DNA of 64,000 bases, taken from assembly GCF_008056315.1 (NCBI RefSeq), contig NZ_VRKQ01000010.1, positions 434,001-498,000 on the forward strand, given 5' to 3'. This DNA comes from Seonamhaeicola maritimus (GTDB lineage Bacteria > Bacteroidota > Bacteroidia > Flavobacteriales > Flavobacteriaceae). The translations under genes were made by a program, and so were the position numbers. The notes beneath the pieces are model-generated. The model did no database searches and was not told the DNA's origin. It saw only the letters and a list, made by a program, of their open reading frames with translations. Positions within the stretch are counted from its first letter, which is position 1. The number at the start of each line of letters is the position of its first letter. Below, piece by piece: positions 9,829-19,214 of this stretch.

Positions 9829-9930
9829 CATTCTCACCTAAGAAATTACAATTACTATTCCAAAAATATAAAAAAACTTTGGACAGCTTCTTTATATAAG
9901 AAGTTCTTAACATTAATTTGTTACACAAAA

Positions 9931-9960
9931 AAGCACCATCTAGCACATTAGATGATGCTT
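9931..9960 (-). terminator. Intrinsic terminator downstream of hppD
   Basis: An 11-bp stem (AAGCACCATCT / AGATGATGCTT) has a single irregular pair, which becomes G-U in the minus-strand RNA. It is followed on that strand by a T-run (complement of 9924-9930). It lies 24 bases past the hppD stop. Confidence 0.8.
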
Positions 9961-9983
9961 TATAATTCTATATTAATACTTGT

Positions 9984-11144
9984 TTAAAGTGTACCTCGTC
10001 TTGCTTGTTCTCTTTCAATAGACTCGAAAAGTGCCTTAAAATTACCAGCTCCAAAACCACGCGCACCCATGCGCTGAATTATTTCGAAAAACAAAGTGGG
10101 TCTATCTTCAACAGGTCTCGTGAATATTTGAAGCAAATACCCTTCTTCATCTGCATCTATCATAATCCCAAGCCCTTTTAATGTTTCAATATCTTCTCTT
10201 AATTCATGATCATGAGCCAACAAGCGTTCTGGTACAGCTTCATAATATGCATCTGGAGGTGTTGATAAAAATTCCACCCCTCTGGAACGCATACCTTCAA
10301 TAGTTGATATTATATCGTCTGTGGCAACCGCAATATGTTGTACACCAGAACCTTCATAAAAATCTAAATATTCTTCAATTTGAGATTTTTTCTTTCCTTC
10401 TGCGGGCTCATTAATTGGGAATTTGATACGACCGTTACCATTACTCATAACTTTACTCATTAAAGCAGAATATTCGGTATGAATTTGTTTATCATCAAAA
10501 GACAAGAAGTTTTCAAAGCCCATAACGTCTTCATACCATTTCACCCAAGTATTCATTTCACCCCAACCCACATTACCAACCATGTGGTCTACGTACTTCA
10601 AACCTAATACTTCTGGATTATAATCTGATTCCCATTTTTCGAACCCCGGCATAAATACGCCATTATAGTTTTTACGTTCAACAAACATATGTACCGTTTC
10701 TCCGTAAGTATAAATTCCTGCTCTTACAACCTCTCCATGTTCATCTTTTTCTACAAAAGGCTCCATATATGATTTGGCGCCTCTACTTGTTGTTTCTTGG
10801 TATGCTTTTCTAGCATCTTCTACCCAAAGCGCAATAACTTTCACGCCATCACCATGTTTTACAATGTGATTGTTAATAGGGTGTTTTGAATTAAGTGGTG
10901 TAGTTAAAACCAATTTAATTTTATCTTGTTTTATTACATAAGACACAGTGTCTCTGCTTCCGGTTTCTAAACCTCTATAAGCAAAAGATTGAAATCCGAA
11001 TGCTGTTTTGTAAAAATGCGCCGCCTGTTTTGCATTACCAACGTATAATTCTACATAATCTGTTCCTAGAAGAGGCAAAAAATCTTGCGCTCCCTCAAAT
11101 ATTTTTTCTAAACCGTAGTTTACTGATTTTATGTCTTTACTCAT
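9984..11144 (-). CDS. hppD: 4-hydroxyphenylpyruvate dioxygenase
   Basis: This non-heme iron enzyme converts 4-hydroxyphenylpyruvate to homogentisate in tyrosine catabolism. The 386-residue product is full length. The iron ligands are visible: His187 (VDHMVGN), His270 (GVQHIAVATDDI) and Glu354 (LFFEIIQRMGARGFGAGNF). Both vicinal-oxygen-chelate halves are present, with the C-terminal gating helix (FKALFESIEREQARRG). It follows hmgA on the same strand after a 123-base gap that contains an intergenic repeat, and ends in a hairpin terminator. Together the two genes give the HPP to maleylacetoacetate steps; the isomerase and fumarylacetoacetase are not in the window. Confidence 0.97.
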   Translation of the reverse strand: MSKDIKSVNYGLEKIFEGAQDFLPLLGTDYVELYVGNAKQAAHFYKTAFGFQSFAYRGLETGSRDTVSYVIKQDKIKLVLTTPLNSKHPINNHIVKHGDGVKVIALWVEDARKAYQETTSRGAKSYMEPFVEKDEHGEVVRAGIYTYGETVHMFVERKNYNGVFMPGFEKWESDYNPEVLGLKYVDHMVGNVGWGEMNTWVKWYEDVMGFENFLSFDDKQIHTEYSALMSKVMSNGNGRIKFPINEPAEGKKKSQIEEYLDFYEGSGVQHIAVATDDIISTIEGMRSRGVEFLSTPPDAYYEAVPERLLAHDHELREDIETLKGLGIMIDADEEGYLLQIFTRPVEDRPTLFFEIIQRMGARGFGAGNFKALFESIEREQARRGTL

Positions 11145-11160
11145 GATTTTATGTTTTTAG

Positions 11161-11254
11161 CCCCGATTGAGGTATTTGTTGAAGCTCTTTTGTGAGATGT
11201 TGAAATTAATTGAACATGACGAGCAAAAAGCGACTACCGAAAGCGGGAAATAGC
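11161..11254. repeat. Dispersed intergenic repeat, copy 1 (degenerate)
   Basis: The segment shares GATTGA(G/A)G(T/C)ATTTGTTG(A/G)AGCTC near its left end and AGCGACT(A/G)C(C/T)GAAAGC near its right end with a second copy at 47947-48019. The middle is longer here (an AT-rich insert of roughly 30 bases). Both copies lie between two minus-strand genes, downstream of one and upstream of the next. From memory, similar elements recur between genes in Flavobacteriaceae genomes; that could not be checked here. Confidence 0.6.
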
Positions 11255-11267
11255 TTCTAATTATAAT

Positions 11268-12425
11268 TTATTCCAACCAAGATTTATGGTAATCTTCATC
11301 GGCAATTTTCATAGCCTCTTCTGTAACCATTAATGGTTTAAAAGTATCTACCATTACCGCAAGTTCATCGGTTTTTACCTCGCCAATACTTCGTTCTGCT
11401 GCTCCTGGATGTGGCCCGTGTGGAATGCCTGCTGGATGCAGTGAAATATGACCTGCCTCAATATCGTTTCGGCTCATAAAGTCACCATCTACGTAATAGA
11501 GCACCTCATCAGAATCTATATTACTATGATTATAAGGTGCAGGAATGGCTTGCGGGTGATAATCATATAAACGTGGCACAAAACTACACACTACAAAGGC
11601 ATCTGTCTCAAAGGTTTGATGTACTGGTGGCGGTTGATGAACACGACCTGTAATTGGCTCAAAATCATGGATTGAAAAAGCATACGGATAGTTGTAACCA
11701 TCATACCCAATCACATCAAATGGATGTGATGCATATACCATTTCTATAATATCTCCTTGTTTTTTAACCTTGATGAGGAAATCACCATTTTCATTATAAG
11801 TTTCTAATTCTTGTGGCTGACGAATATCCCGTTCACAGAATGGTGAATGCTCTAACAACTGACCAAACCAATTTCTGTATCGTTTTGGTGTATAAATTGG
11901 CCTATGAGACTCTACAATGAAAAGCCTATTGTCTTCAGTATCAAAATCTATTTTATAGATAATCCCTCTAGGAATCAACAGATAATCACCATATTTAAAA
12001 TCGAGATTACCTAACATGGTGCGTAATTTACCCGTTCCTTTGTGAATAAAAATTAGCTCATCGGCATCCGTGTTTTTATAGAAATAATCGTTTGTTAAAT
12101 ATTTTGGCGCCGATAAAACTATAGCACAATCTGAATTTACTAAAACCGTTTTCCGACTCTCTAAAAAATCATTTTCTGATTTCACTTGAAACCCTTTAAG
12201 ACGATAGGATTTTAGGTTGTTCCTTAAAGCTATTTTAGGTTCTACACTGTATTGGTTTCTAATCTCCTTTACTTGTGTAGGACGTTGTTCGTGGTAACTA
12301 TTGGTTGACATACCATCAAAACCAATGGTACCGAATAACTGCTCATAATACAAACTGCCATCAGGTTTTTTGAACTGAATATGTCGTTTATGTGGAATAC
12401 TTCCTAATTTGTGATAAAAAGGCAT
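11268..12425 (-). CDS. hmgA: Homogentisate 1,2-dioxygenase
   Basis: This cupin-fold, iron-dependent enzyme opens the homogentisate ring to maleylacetoacetate. The 385-residue product carries the N-terminal MPFYHKLGSIPHKRH and YEQLFGTIGFDG landmarks, a GKLRTMLGNLDFKYGDYLLIPRG cupin segment, the HPFDVIGYDGYNYPYAFSIHDFEP region, the metal-site region VVCSFVPRLYDYHP, and a C-terminal ISLHPAGIPHGPHPGA segment rich in the expected His residues. It is shorter than the 430-residue proteobacterial enzyme but matches the compact Bacteroidota type. It is the first gene of the hmgA-hppD pair; a 30-base imperfect inverted repeat lies in its leader. Confidence 0.95.
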   Translation of the reverse strand: MPFYHKLGSIPHKRHIQFKKPDGSLYYEQLFGTIGFDGMSTNSYHEQRPTQVKEIRNQYSVEPKIALRNNLKSYRLKGFQVKSENDFLESRKTVLVNSDCAIVLSAPKYLTNDYFYKNTDADELIFIHKGTGKLRTMLGNLDFKYGDYLLIPRGIIYKIDFDTEDNRLFIVESHRPIYTPKRYRNWFGQLLEHSPFCERDIRQPQELETYNENGDFLIKVKKQGDIIEMVYASHPFDVIGYDGYNYPYAFSIHDFEPITGRVHQPPPVHQTFETDAFVVCSFVPRLYDYHPQAIPAPYNHSNIDSDEVLYYVDGDFMSRNDIEAGHISLHPAGIPHGPHPGAAERSIGEVKTDELAVMVDTFKPLMVTEEAMKIADEDYHKSWLE

Positions 12426-12451
12426 ATTGTTAATTTTAAATGTGAAAATAA

Positions 12452-12481
12452 TAAGTTGAAAAGTTGTAAAACTTTAACTTA
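12452..12481 (-). promoter_or_regulatory. Imperfect inverted repeat upstream of hmgA
   Basis: TAAGTTgaAAAGTT at 12452-12465 faces AACTTTAACTTA at 12470-12481, two nested half-sites 27-56 bases ahead of the hmgA ATG. It could be an operator or a leader hairpin. The rest of the 202-base gap 12426-12627 holds no gene I can support. Confidence 0.3.
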
Positions 12482-12627
12482 CAGTCATATATAAATATAC
12501 AAAAAATGCCTGCTTATTCAGGACTCCTCTTGATAAGATAGTGTAGAAATTGCAATAAGTCTTCGAAAAAAAACTTCATAACTCCACAAATATCGGTAAA
12601 ATAAATTACTTGCTTCTTAACGAATAG

Positions 12628-14883
12628 TTAAAACCAGAAACCAAGATTTACAAACCAAATACCTTTGTTTCGTTCTGGAGAGTAGGTGTATTTAGCTTGA
12701 ATGGGACCAAGAAAAGTATCAATAGCATACCCTAGAGCATAACCTCTGTAGTCTGGCAATGTAAACCATTCACCAGTATCAAATATATCATCATCAACAT
12801 TAGCCCAATTACCTTCAATTGTTAAGTGGTGCTTTTTGAAAATCTCATAGTCTACACTGGCGGATGCCATTACATAACTATTACCAGTTAATGATATAAA
12901 ATCGTATCCAAGAAACGGAATAAAGTTATTTATTAAATTATTACCATAACCTCCTAAAGCAAAATCTAATGTTTGAGTAGATTTATCACCAAATTTAAAT
13001 CCGCCACTTGTTTTTAAGTTAATAGCTAGCATATCAGATAAACTAAAAGCATACCCCATATCTGCCTTGGCAATTGAAAAGGTTTCAAACTCGCTATTAA
13101 AATGAGAGGCATAAAGATAGGTATGCAAATCGCCATTAAAGCACACCCCTTTTTTCGGGAAATACTTATTGTCATAGGTGTCTAATTTTAATTCCCCAAA
13201 AAGGCTTAAGTAATCTGTATTTTCAAAAACAAAATCCTCATCTTCTTCATCAGCAGCAAGCGTTTCCGACTTAATTTCTAGTCGTTTATGTTCCGCACCT
13301 ATACTTAGGGCAAAATCCTTTCTTAATAAGGTTTGTAAATAAAACTGATTAGTTTGATCTTGTAATTCCACATCAATTTTATTCAACCCAACCGCATCAA
13401 ACTCCGTATCATCTAATAACAATTGCGCACTAATATTTTTGTGGAAATCATTAAACCTTGAACGCAAGCCTATGCTCCAATGAAATCCTTTATCAATTAA
13501 GTATTCAAAATTATAACGAACATTATCACCTAAAACCACATCCAATGAGGCAATATCATTATCAAAGAGCAATCTTTTCTTAGTTATATTTACCAATACG
13601 CCACTTTTATATAAATTATCATAATGCACTCCAAACTTTAAAAATGTGGTGGTTTCAGTTTCCTTTAAATTAGCAATAAAATCAAACCCTTCTTTCTCTC
13701 TTGAGGTTTTTAATTGGTACTCAAACGCCTCAAAGTTATTGGTTGCAATTAAACTATTGATACCTTTTAAAAGGTTTGAATAGCTTATTATTTCTTCACT
13801 TTTAAGTTTTAGTTTTCCTAAAACAAAAGACCTGGTATACTTTTCTAATCCTCTTAAAGATATTTCGTTTACTTTAATACTATCTTGAATATAGGGTTTT
13901 ACATCTAATGAAGAAACATCATCTGTCCGTCTTTTTACTAAGGCTTTAAGTTCTGCCTCCTTTTCTAAACCAGCTAATATTCCTAAGCTAACTATTTGTT
14001 TAGCAGCGCCAAAAGACACTACATTATAATCTTTTATATTAGGCTTAATGTAAACATTCGTTTGCTTTGACTTCACCTCCATATCTTTTATTGTCCTGAA
14101 GTTGTTAATTTGAAGTAATACATCTGGCGCAGATTTTAGTTCTTCTCTTCCCATAAGTCCGTCTTGAACATCAACACCAATAATAATATGCATTCCTTTA
14201 GCTCTCAATTCATCAATAGGGTAATTGTTTACAACGCCACCATCTATTAAAATCATATCATTCAGGGCAACAGGCTGAAACAAGGTTGGCAAAGCACCAC
14301 TTGCCATAATACTTTGGGTAAGACTACCTTTTTCTAACATTACCTGTTTACCAGTTTCCATATTGGTTGCAATACAGAAAAAAGGAATAGGGAGCTTGCT
14401 AAAATCTTCTATTTCATTAACATGAAGTAACAGCTTTAACAAATAATTGTATGCATTCTGGCCTCTTGAAAGTGCTGAAGGTAGTTTTAACTTATAATCA
14501 TCAAATGGTAATTTTACAGCGTATTTTTCATCATTATTACGTTCAAAAAAACCTTTGGATGCACGAGGAAGGTTGTCTATAATGATGTTATCAAAATCAG
14601 CATCTCTAAAAATAGAATCCAGTTGATTCCCTGAATACCCTGACGCATACAAAGCACCAATAATAGCACCCATGCTGGTCCCTGCAACATAATCTACTTT
14701 AACACCTAAACTATCAATAACCTTAAGAGCACCAATATGTGCCAATCCTTTAGCTCCACCACCACTTAACACCAACCCAACTTTTTGTTTGTTGTTTTCA
14801 GATGTATTTGTTTGGGCTTTCGCGAAAATAAAAACAAATAGACATAAGATCGATATGATAAATCTTATTTTCAAATTAAACAC
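12628..14883 (-). CDS. Patatin-like phospholipase fused to POTRA and Omp85-type barrel
   Basis: The 751-residue protein has a signal peptide (residues 1-23) and an N-terminal patatin domain with the oxyanion loop GGGAKGLAHIG, the nucleophile elbow GTSMG (Ser70) and the catalytic dyad segment LIDGGVVNNYPI (Asp near 213). A POTRA-like region around 330-400 follows (VNEISLRGLEKYTRSFVLGKL), then a bacterial-surface-antigen barrel of about 350 residues ending in an aromatic C-terminus (LGFWF). This is the architecture of PlpD-type (type Vd) patatin autotransporters, so phospholipase A activity at the cell surface is predicted. It starts 3 bases past the uvrC stop and is likely co-transcribed with it. 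No convincing terminator follows. Confidence 0.92.
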   Translation of the reverse strand: MFNLKIRFIISILCLFVFIFAKAQTNTSENNKQKVGLVLSGGGAKGLAHIGALKVIDSLGVKVDYVAGTSMGAIIGALYASGYSGNQLDSIFRDADFDNIIIDNLPRASKGFFERNNDEKYAVKLPFDDYKLKLPSALSRGQNAYNYLLKLLLHVNEIEDFSKLPIPFFCIATNMETGKQVMLEKGSLTQSIMASGALPTLFQPVALNDMILIDGGVVNNYPIDELRAKGMHIIIGVDVQDGLMGREELKSAPDVLLQINNFRTIKDMEVKSKQTNVYIKPNIKDYNVVSFGAAKQIVSLGILAGLEKEAELKALVKRRTDDVSSLDVKPYIQDSIKVNEISLRGLEKYTRSFVLGKLKLKSEEIISYSNLLKGINSLIATNNFEAFEYQLKTSREKEGFDFIANLKETETTTFLKFGVHYDNLYKSGVLVNITKKRLLFDNDIASLDVVLGDNVRYNFEYLIDKGFHWSIGLRSRFNDFHKNISAQLLLDDTEFDAVGLNKIDVELQDQTNQFYLQTLLRKDFALSIGAEHKRLEIKSETLAADEEDEDFVFENTDYLSLFGELKLDTYDNKYFPKKGVCFNGDLHTYLYASHFNSEFETFSIAKADMGYAFSLSDMLAINLKTSGGFKFGDKSTQTLDFALGGYGNNLINNFIPFLGYDFISLTGNSYVMASASVDYEIFKKHHLTIEGNWANVDDDIFDTGEWFTLPDYRGYALGYAIDTFLGPIQAKYTYSPERNKGIWFVNLGFWF

Positions 14884-14886
14884 TCT

Positions 14887-16683
14887 CTAGTTATTCCCAT
14901 TGTAATAATTATAAACCTTTTCGGCTCTTGAATTTCCAACTACAGCCTCTAATTCATCTAACTTAGCATTTGCCACACGTTTAGCCGATTTAAAATGTTT
15001 TAATAACTCAACTACTGTTTTTTCACCAATCCCAGGAATGGTTTCCAACTCCGTATTTAACGCACTTTTACTGCGTTTATTTCGGTGGTGTTCAATACCA
15101 AAACGGTGTGCTTCATTTCGTAACTGTTGAATGATTTTCAACGTCTCGCTTTTCTTATCTAAATATAAGGGAATTGGATCATTTGGATAGTATAATTCTT
15201 CTAAACGTTTTGCAATTCCTATAATGGCAATTTTGCCTCTTAACCCTAAAATATCTAAACTTTTTAAAGCCGACGATAATTGTCCTTTTCCACCATCAAT
15301 TATAATAAGTTGTGGCAGCGACTGATCTTCATCTAACAGCCGTTTGTAACGTCTTAAAACCACCTCTTCCATCGATGCAAAATCATCGGGCCCTTCAACA
15401 GTTTTAATATTAAAATGCCTGTAATCTCTTTTACTAGGCTTACCGTTTTTAAACACCACACATGCTGCCACCGGATGGGTTCCTTGTATGTTAGAATTAT
15501 CAAAACACTCAATATGACGAGGTTCTTCGCTTAAGCGCAAATCGGCCTTCATTTGTGCCATAATTCTATTGGCGTGTCTGTCAGGATCTACAATCTTATC
15601 CTGCTTAAAACGCTCCATTCTGTAATACTTGGCATTCCTGAGAGATAAATCTAAAATATGCTTCTTATCACCCAACTTTGGAATAGTCACCTTTATTTTA
15701 TCGCCTAAATCAACTTCAAAAGGCACATAAATTTCTTTGGAGTTTGAATGAAAACGCTGTCTGATTTCTGTAATTGCAAGCTCTAATAATTGCTTATCAG
15801 TTTCGTCTAATTTCTTTTTAATTTCTAAAGTATGAGACCTGATAATAGACCCGTAAGACAGTTGCAAAAAATTCACATAGCCATAGGTTTCATCGCTCAT
15901 AATAGAAAACACATCAACATTGCTAATCTTAGGATTTACAATAGTAGAACGTGCTTGATAGTTTTCTAAGACTTCTATCTTTTCCTTTATTTTTTGAGCA
16001 TCTTCAAACAACATGTCTTCAGCATATTGCTTCATTTGAGCCTTAAACTGATGTAGAGAATCTTTAAAATTCCCTTTTAAAATTTGCCGGATGGCTTTTA
16101 TATTTTCGTTGTATTCTTCTTCTGTTTCTTTACCCTCGCAAGCCCCTTTACAGTTTCCTAAATGATACTCCAAACACACTTTATACTTACCTGCCTTTAT
16201 TTTTTCTTCAGATAAATGATAATTACAAGTCCTCAAAGGATACAAACCTTTTATTAAATCCAATAAAGTGTGCACCGTTTTCCCGCTAGTGTACGGGCCA
16301 AAATATTCGCCTCCATCCTTAAAAACACGACGGGTAGAAAATACTCTAGGAAATCGTTCTTTCTTTATACAAATCCAAGGATAAGACTTATCGTCTTTCA
16401 ACATCACATTATACCTAGGTTGATGCTTTTTAATTAAATTATTTTCTAAAAGCAGCGCATCTGTTTCTGTTTCAACCACAATGTGTTTGATATTGGCAAT
16501 TTTTTTAACCAAAACCCTAGTTTTACCATAGTCATGTGTTTTGGTAAAATATGAACTAACGCGTTTCTTTAAATTTTTGGCTTTTCCAACATAGATAATA
16601 GTTCCTTCAGCATCAAAGTACTGATAAACACCCGGAGCATTTGGTAAGGTTTTAAGTTGAATATCTAAAGGTGTTCCACTCAT
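14887..16683 (-). CDS. uvrC: Excinuclease ABC subunit C
   Basis: UvrC makes the dual incisions in nucleotide excision repair after UvrAB loads on damaged DNA. The 598-residue product shows the N-terminal GIY-YIG nuclease domain (PGVYQYFD, IIYVGKAKNLKKR), a central UvrB-binding UVR segment (EDMLFEDAQKIKEKIEVLE), the RNase-H-like second nuclease (HIECFDNSNIQGTHPVAACVVF, LIIIDGGKGQLSSA), and two C-terminal helix-hairpin-helix motifs (ETIPGIGEKTVVELLKHF). Length and domain order are standard. It is the promoter-proximal gene of a two-gene unit with the patatin gene and diverges from rimK across an 82-base gap. Confidence 0.98.
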   Translation of the reverse strand: MSGTPLDIQLKTLPNAPGVYQYFDAEGTIIYVGKAKNLKKRVSSYFTKTHDYGKTRVLVKKIANIKHIVVETETDALLLENNLIKKHQPRYNVMLKDDKSYPWICIKKERFPRVFSTRRVFKDGGEYFGPYTSGKTVHTLLDLIKGLYPLRTCNYHLSEEKIKAGKYKVCLEYHLGNCKGACEGKETEEEYNENIKAIRQILKGNFKDSLHQFKAQMKQYAEDMLFEDAQKIKEKIEVLENYQARSTIVNPKISNVDVFSIMSDETYGYVNFLQLSYGSIIRSHTLEIKKKLDETDKQLLELAITEIRQRFHSNSKEIYVPFEVDLGDKIKVTIPKLGDKKHILDLSLRNAKYYRMERFKQDKIVDPDRHANRIMAQMKADLRLSEEPRHIECFDNSNIQGTHPVAACVVFKNGKPSKRDYRHFNIKTVEGPDDFASMEEVVLRRYKRLLDEDQSLPQLIIIDGGKGQLSSALKSLDILGLRGKIAIIGIAKRLEELYYPNDPIPLYLDKKSETLKIIQQLRNEAHRFGIEHHRNKRSKSALNTELETIPGIGEKTVVELLKHFKSAKRVANAKLDELEAVVGNSRAEKVYNYYNGNN

Positions 16684-16765
16684 TATATCAAAGGTATGCT
16701 AAAAGTAACATAGTTGAAAATGAGATAAGGTTTTTTAGTATATTGCATGTACAATATTACACTAA

Positions 16766-17641
16766 GTGAACATAGTTATTCTTTCTAGAAACGCGAATTT
16801 ATATTCTACAGCACGACTTGTTGAAGAAGGCGAAGACAGAGGTCATGAAATGGAGGTAATAGACCCGTTGAAATGTGACATCATTATTGAAAAGGAAAAA
16901 CCAACTATTTATTACAAAGACCGTTATTTAGATTATGTTGATGCCATTGTTCCTAGAATTGGAGCTTCGGTTACATTTTTTGGTTGCGCCGTAGTAAGGC
17001 AGTTTGAAATGATGAATGTTTTCACTTCGGTAACTTCAGATGCCATAATACGCTCTAGAGATAAATTGCGAAGTTTTCAAAGGCTTTCAAAAGCAGGTAT
17101 TGGTATGCCTAAAACCGTATTTACAAATTATTCTAGAGATGTTGAAGAAGTGATAGAACATGTTGGAGGAACACCAGTAATCATAAAATTATTAGAGGGC
17201 ACACAAGGTTTAGGTGTAGTTTTAGCTGAAACAAGAAATGCAGCCGAATCTGTTTTAGAAGCCTTTAACGGATTGCAAGCCCGTGCACTTGTACAAGAAT
17301 ATATTGCTGAAGCTAAAGGCGCCGATTTAAGAGCATTGGTAGTTGACGGTCATGTTGTTGGAGCCATGAAACGTCAAGGACGGGAAGGTGAGTTTAGATC
17401 AAATTTACATAGAGGTGGAAGTGCCGAAATAGTAAAATTAACGGAAGCCGAAATAAAAGTAGCTATGAAAGCTTCCAGAGCATTAAAACTTCCTGTTTGT
17501 GGTGTGGATATGTTACAATCATCTAGAGGACCATTACTTTTAGAAGTGAATTCAACACCAGGTTTAGAGGGCATTGAGCAAGCCACCGGAAAAAATATTG
17601 CCAAAAACATTATTACTTACATTGAAAGAAACCGACGTTAG
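16766..17641 (+). CDS. rimK: RimK-type alpha-L-glutamate ligase
   Basis: This ATP-grasp ligase closely resembles Escherichia coli RimK, which adds glutamates to the C-terminus of ribosomal protein S6. Visible landmarks are [29 protein letters not shown], the ATP-grasp [35 protein letters not shown], the RSNLHRGG loop, and the metal-binding [14 protein letters not shown]. The 291 residues are family length. The start codon is GTG at 16766; no in-frame ATG lies nearby upstream. It heads a plus-strand run of three genes with a zinc hydrolase (23 bases downstream) and a folate enzyme, and diverges from uvrC. The true protein substrate may be S6 or another acceptor. Confidence 0.93.
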   Translation: MNIVILSRNANLYSTARLVEEGEDRGHEMEVIDPLKCDIIIEKEKPTIYYKDRYLDYVDAIVPRIGASVTFFGCAVVRQFEMMNVFTSVTSDAIIRSRDKLRSFQRLSKAGIGMPKTVFTNYSRDVEEVIEHVGGTPVIIKLLEGTQGLGVVLAETRNAAESVLEAFNGLQARALVQEYIAEAKGADLRALVVDGHVVGAMKRQGREGEFRSNLHRGGSAEIVKLTEAEIKVAMKASRALKLPVCGVDMLQSSRGPLLLEVNSTPGLEGIEQATGKNIAKNIITYIERNRR

Positions 17642-17664
17642 TTCGGTAAAATGATAATTGATTT

Positions 17665-18636
17665 ATGAGTTCTGATAAAACAATATTAACTATACTTAAC
17701 GAAACTATTGAACCGGGAGAAAGCAAAGAGGTGAGTTTTGATGTTGCCAATCTACATACCTCAACACCTGTTCATATTCCGGTAATTATTGAACGCGCCA
17801 AAAAACCAGGGCCAACCGTTTTATTTACGGCAGGTATTCATGGCGATGAAGTAAATGGTGTAGAGATTGTGCGTCAAATTATTGCCAAAGGCATTAACAA
17901 ACCTAAGTGCGGTACTATTATTTGCATGCCTGTTATTAATATTTTTGGGTTTATAAATTTGAACCGTGAATTTCCTGACGGAAGAGATTTAAACCGTGTT
18001 TTTCCAGGTAGCCCAAAAGGATCATTAGCCAGTAGAGTTGCCCATAAATTAATTCATGAAGTTATTCCGCATGTAGATTATATCATGGATTTTCACACAG
18101 GCGGATCAGACAGGTTTAATGCACCACAAATACGTATAGCCGAAGGTGAAAGAAAGCCAAAGCAATTAGCTAAAATATTTGGCGCCCCTTTTATTTTATA
18201 TTCCAAAAACTTAAACAAATCGTTTAGAAATACCTGTGCTAAACTAGGTAAAACTTTGTTGCTTTTTGAAGGGGGCAAGTCATTTCATATTGATGACTTA
18301 GTTACCAATTCTGGTGTTAATGGCGCTAAGCGTGTTCTGAATCATTTGGATATGCTAAGTTCAAAATACAAAGCATCAACCCCTAAAAAGACACCTATTA
18401 TTATTGGGGAAAGCAAATGGATTCGTGCCAAATATTCTGGCATGTTTAAAGCAGTTGTTAAAATAAACTCCAAAGTGCAAAAAGGTGATGCTTTAGGTAA
18501 TATTACAGACCCTTACGGCAAACTAAATTACTTTGTTAAAGCCCAAAACACCGGTTACATTATTAATGTAAATGAAGCTCCCATTGTATATCAAGGCGAT
18601 GCGCTTTTTCACATTAGCACCAAACTGAAAAAGTAA
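17665..18636 (+). CDS. Succinylglutamate desuccinylase/aspartoacylase family zinc hydrolase
   Basis: This 323-residue M14-like zinc hydrolase has the metal ligands His59 and Glu62 in TAGIHGDEVNG and His144 in DFHTGG, plus a likely catalytic Glu near residue 206 (LLLFEGGKS). A C-terminal beta-barrel of about 80 residues completes the AstE/AspA_AstE-type architecture. Family members cleave N-acyl amino acids or related amide bonds. It starts 23 bases after rimK and its stop abuts the next ATG, so all three genes look co-transcribed. Pairing with a glutamate ligase suggests it may trim or recycle glutamyl conjugates, but this is inference. No signal peptide is seen, so it is cytosolic. Confidence 0.88.
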   Translation: MSSDKTILTILNETIEPGESKEVSFDVANLHTSTPVHIPVIIERAKKPGPTVLFTAGIHGDEVNGVEIVRQIIAKGINKPKCGTIICMPVINIFGFINLNREFPDGRDLNRVFPGSPKGSLASRVAHKLIHEVIPHVDYIMDFHTGGSDRFNAPQIRIAEGERKPKQLAKIFGAPFILYSKNLNKSFRNTCAKLGKTLLLFEGGKSFHIDDLVTNSGVNGAKRVLNHLDMLSSKYKASTPKKTPIIIGESKWIRAKYSGMFKAVVKINSKVQKGDALGNITDPYGKLNYFVKAQNTGYIINVNEAPIVYQGDALFHISTKLKK

Positions 18637-19200
18637 ATGACTAAGGCAGAATTACGAAAAAAACATAAAGCACTTAGAGCAGGTTTATCTATTGATGATA
18701 TAGATGAAGCCAGTATATCTATTGCCAATAGCCTTATTAAGCTACCTATTTGGGAGTATTCATTTTATCATATTTTCTTAGCCATTGAAGAACAAAAAGA
18801 AGTTAATACCGATTATATTTTGAGTATCCTTTCAGGGAAAGATAAAAATGTGCTTATTTCTAAAAGTGATTTTGAAAAAGGAACGATGACACATTTTTTA
18901 TTGACTGATAGTACAAAAATTAAAAAGAACGCATACAATATTCCAGAACCGCTTGATGGTATTGAAATATCAAACGATAAAATTGACGTAGTATTTATTC
19001 CACTTTTAGCCTTTGATAAACAAGGAAACCGCGTAGGTTATGGCAAAGGTTTTTATGATAGGTTTTTAGCCGATTGTAAACCAGACACCATTAAAATAGG
19101 GTTATCGTTTTTTGAAGCCGAAAATGAAATAACTGATGTTTTTGATAGCGATATTGGGTTGGACTTTTGTGTGACACCGGAACGGGATTATACTTTTTAA
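18637..19200 (+). CDS. 5-formyltetrahydrofolate cyclo-ligase
   Basis: This enzyme (MTHFS, YgfA family) uses ATP to convert 5-formyl-THF to 5,10-methenyl-THF, returning a storage folate to one-carbon metabolism. The 187-residue protein carries the N-terminal KAELRKKHKALRAGL segment, and the diagnostic C-terminal FIPLLAFDKQGNRVGYGKGFYDRFL with the GYGKGFYDR nucleotide/substrate motif. The ATG directly follows the TAA of the preceding hydrolase gene with no gap, which indicates coupled translation. It converges on the minus-strand PRPP-synthetase-like gene 14 bases away; only a weak 6-bp hairpin at 19209-19226 separates them. Confidence 0.94.
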   Translation: MTKAELRKKHKALRAGLSIDDIDEASISIANSLIKLPIWEYSFYHIFLAIEEQKEVNTDYILSILSGKDKNVLISKSDFEKGTMTHFLLTDSTKIKKNAYNIPEPLDGIEISNDKIDVVFIPLLAFDKQGNRVGYGKGFYDRFLADCKPDTIKIGLSFFEAENEITDVFDSDIGLDFCVTPERDYTF

Positions 19201-19214
19201 GTTCTTAAAAAGTA

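Noticed and set aside
9913-9929. TTACACAAA half-site resembling the NrtR motif downstream of hppD
   Set aside because: There is no matching second half at the 21-bp spacing and the hppD terminator explains the position.
16689-16696. TACCTTTG, a perfect TAnnTTTG on the minus strand before uvrC
   Set aside because: It ends only 6 bases before the uvrC ATG, so transcription would begin at or within the start codon; a leaderless mRNA is possible but unsupported.
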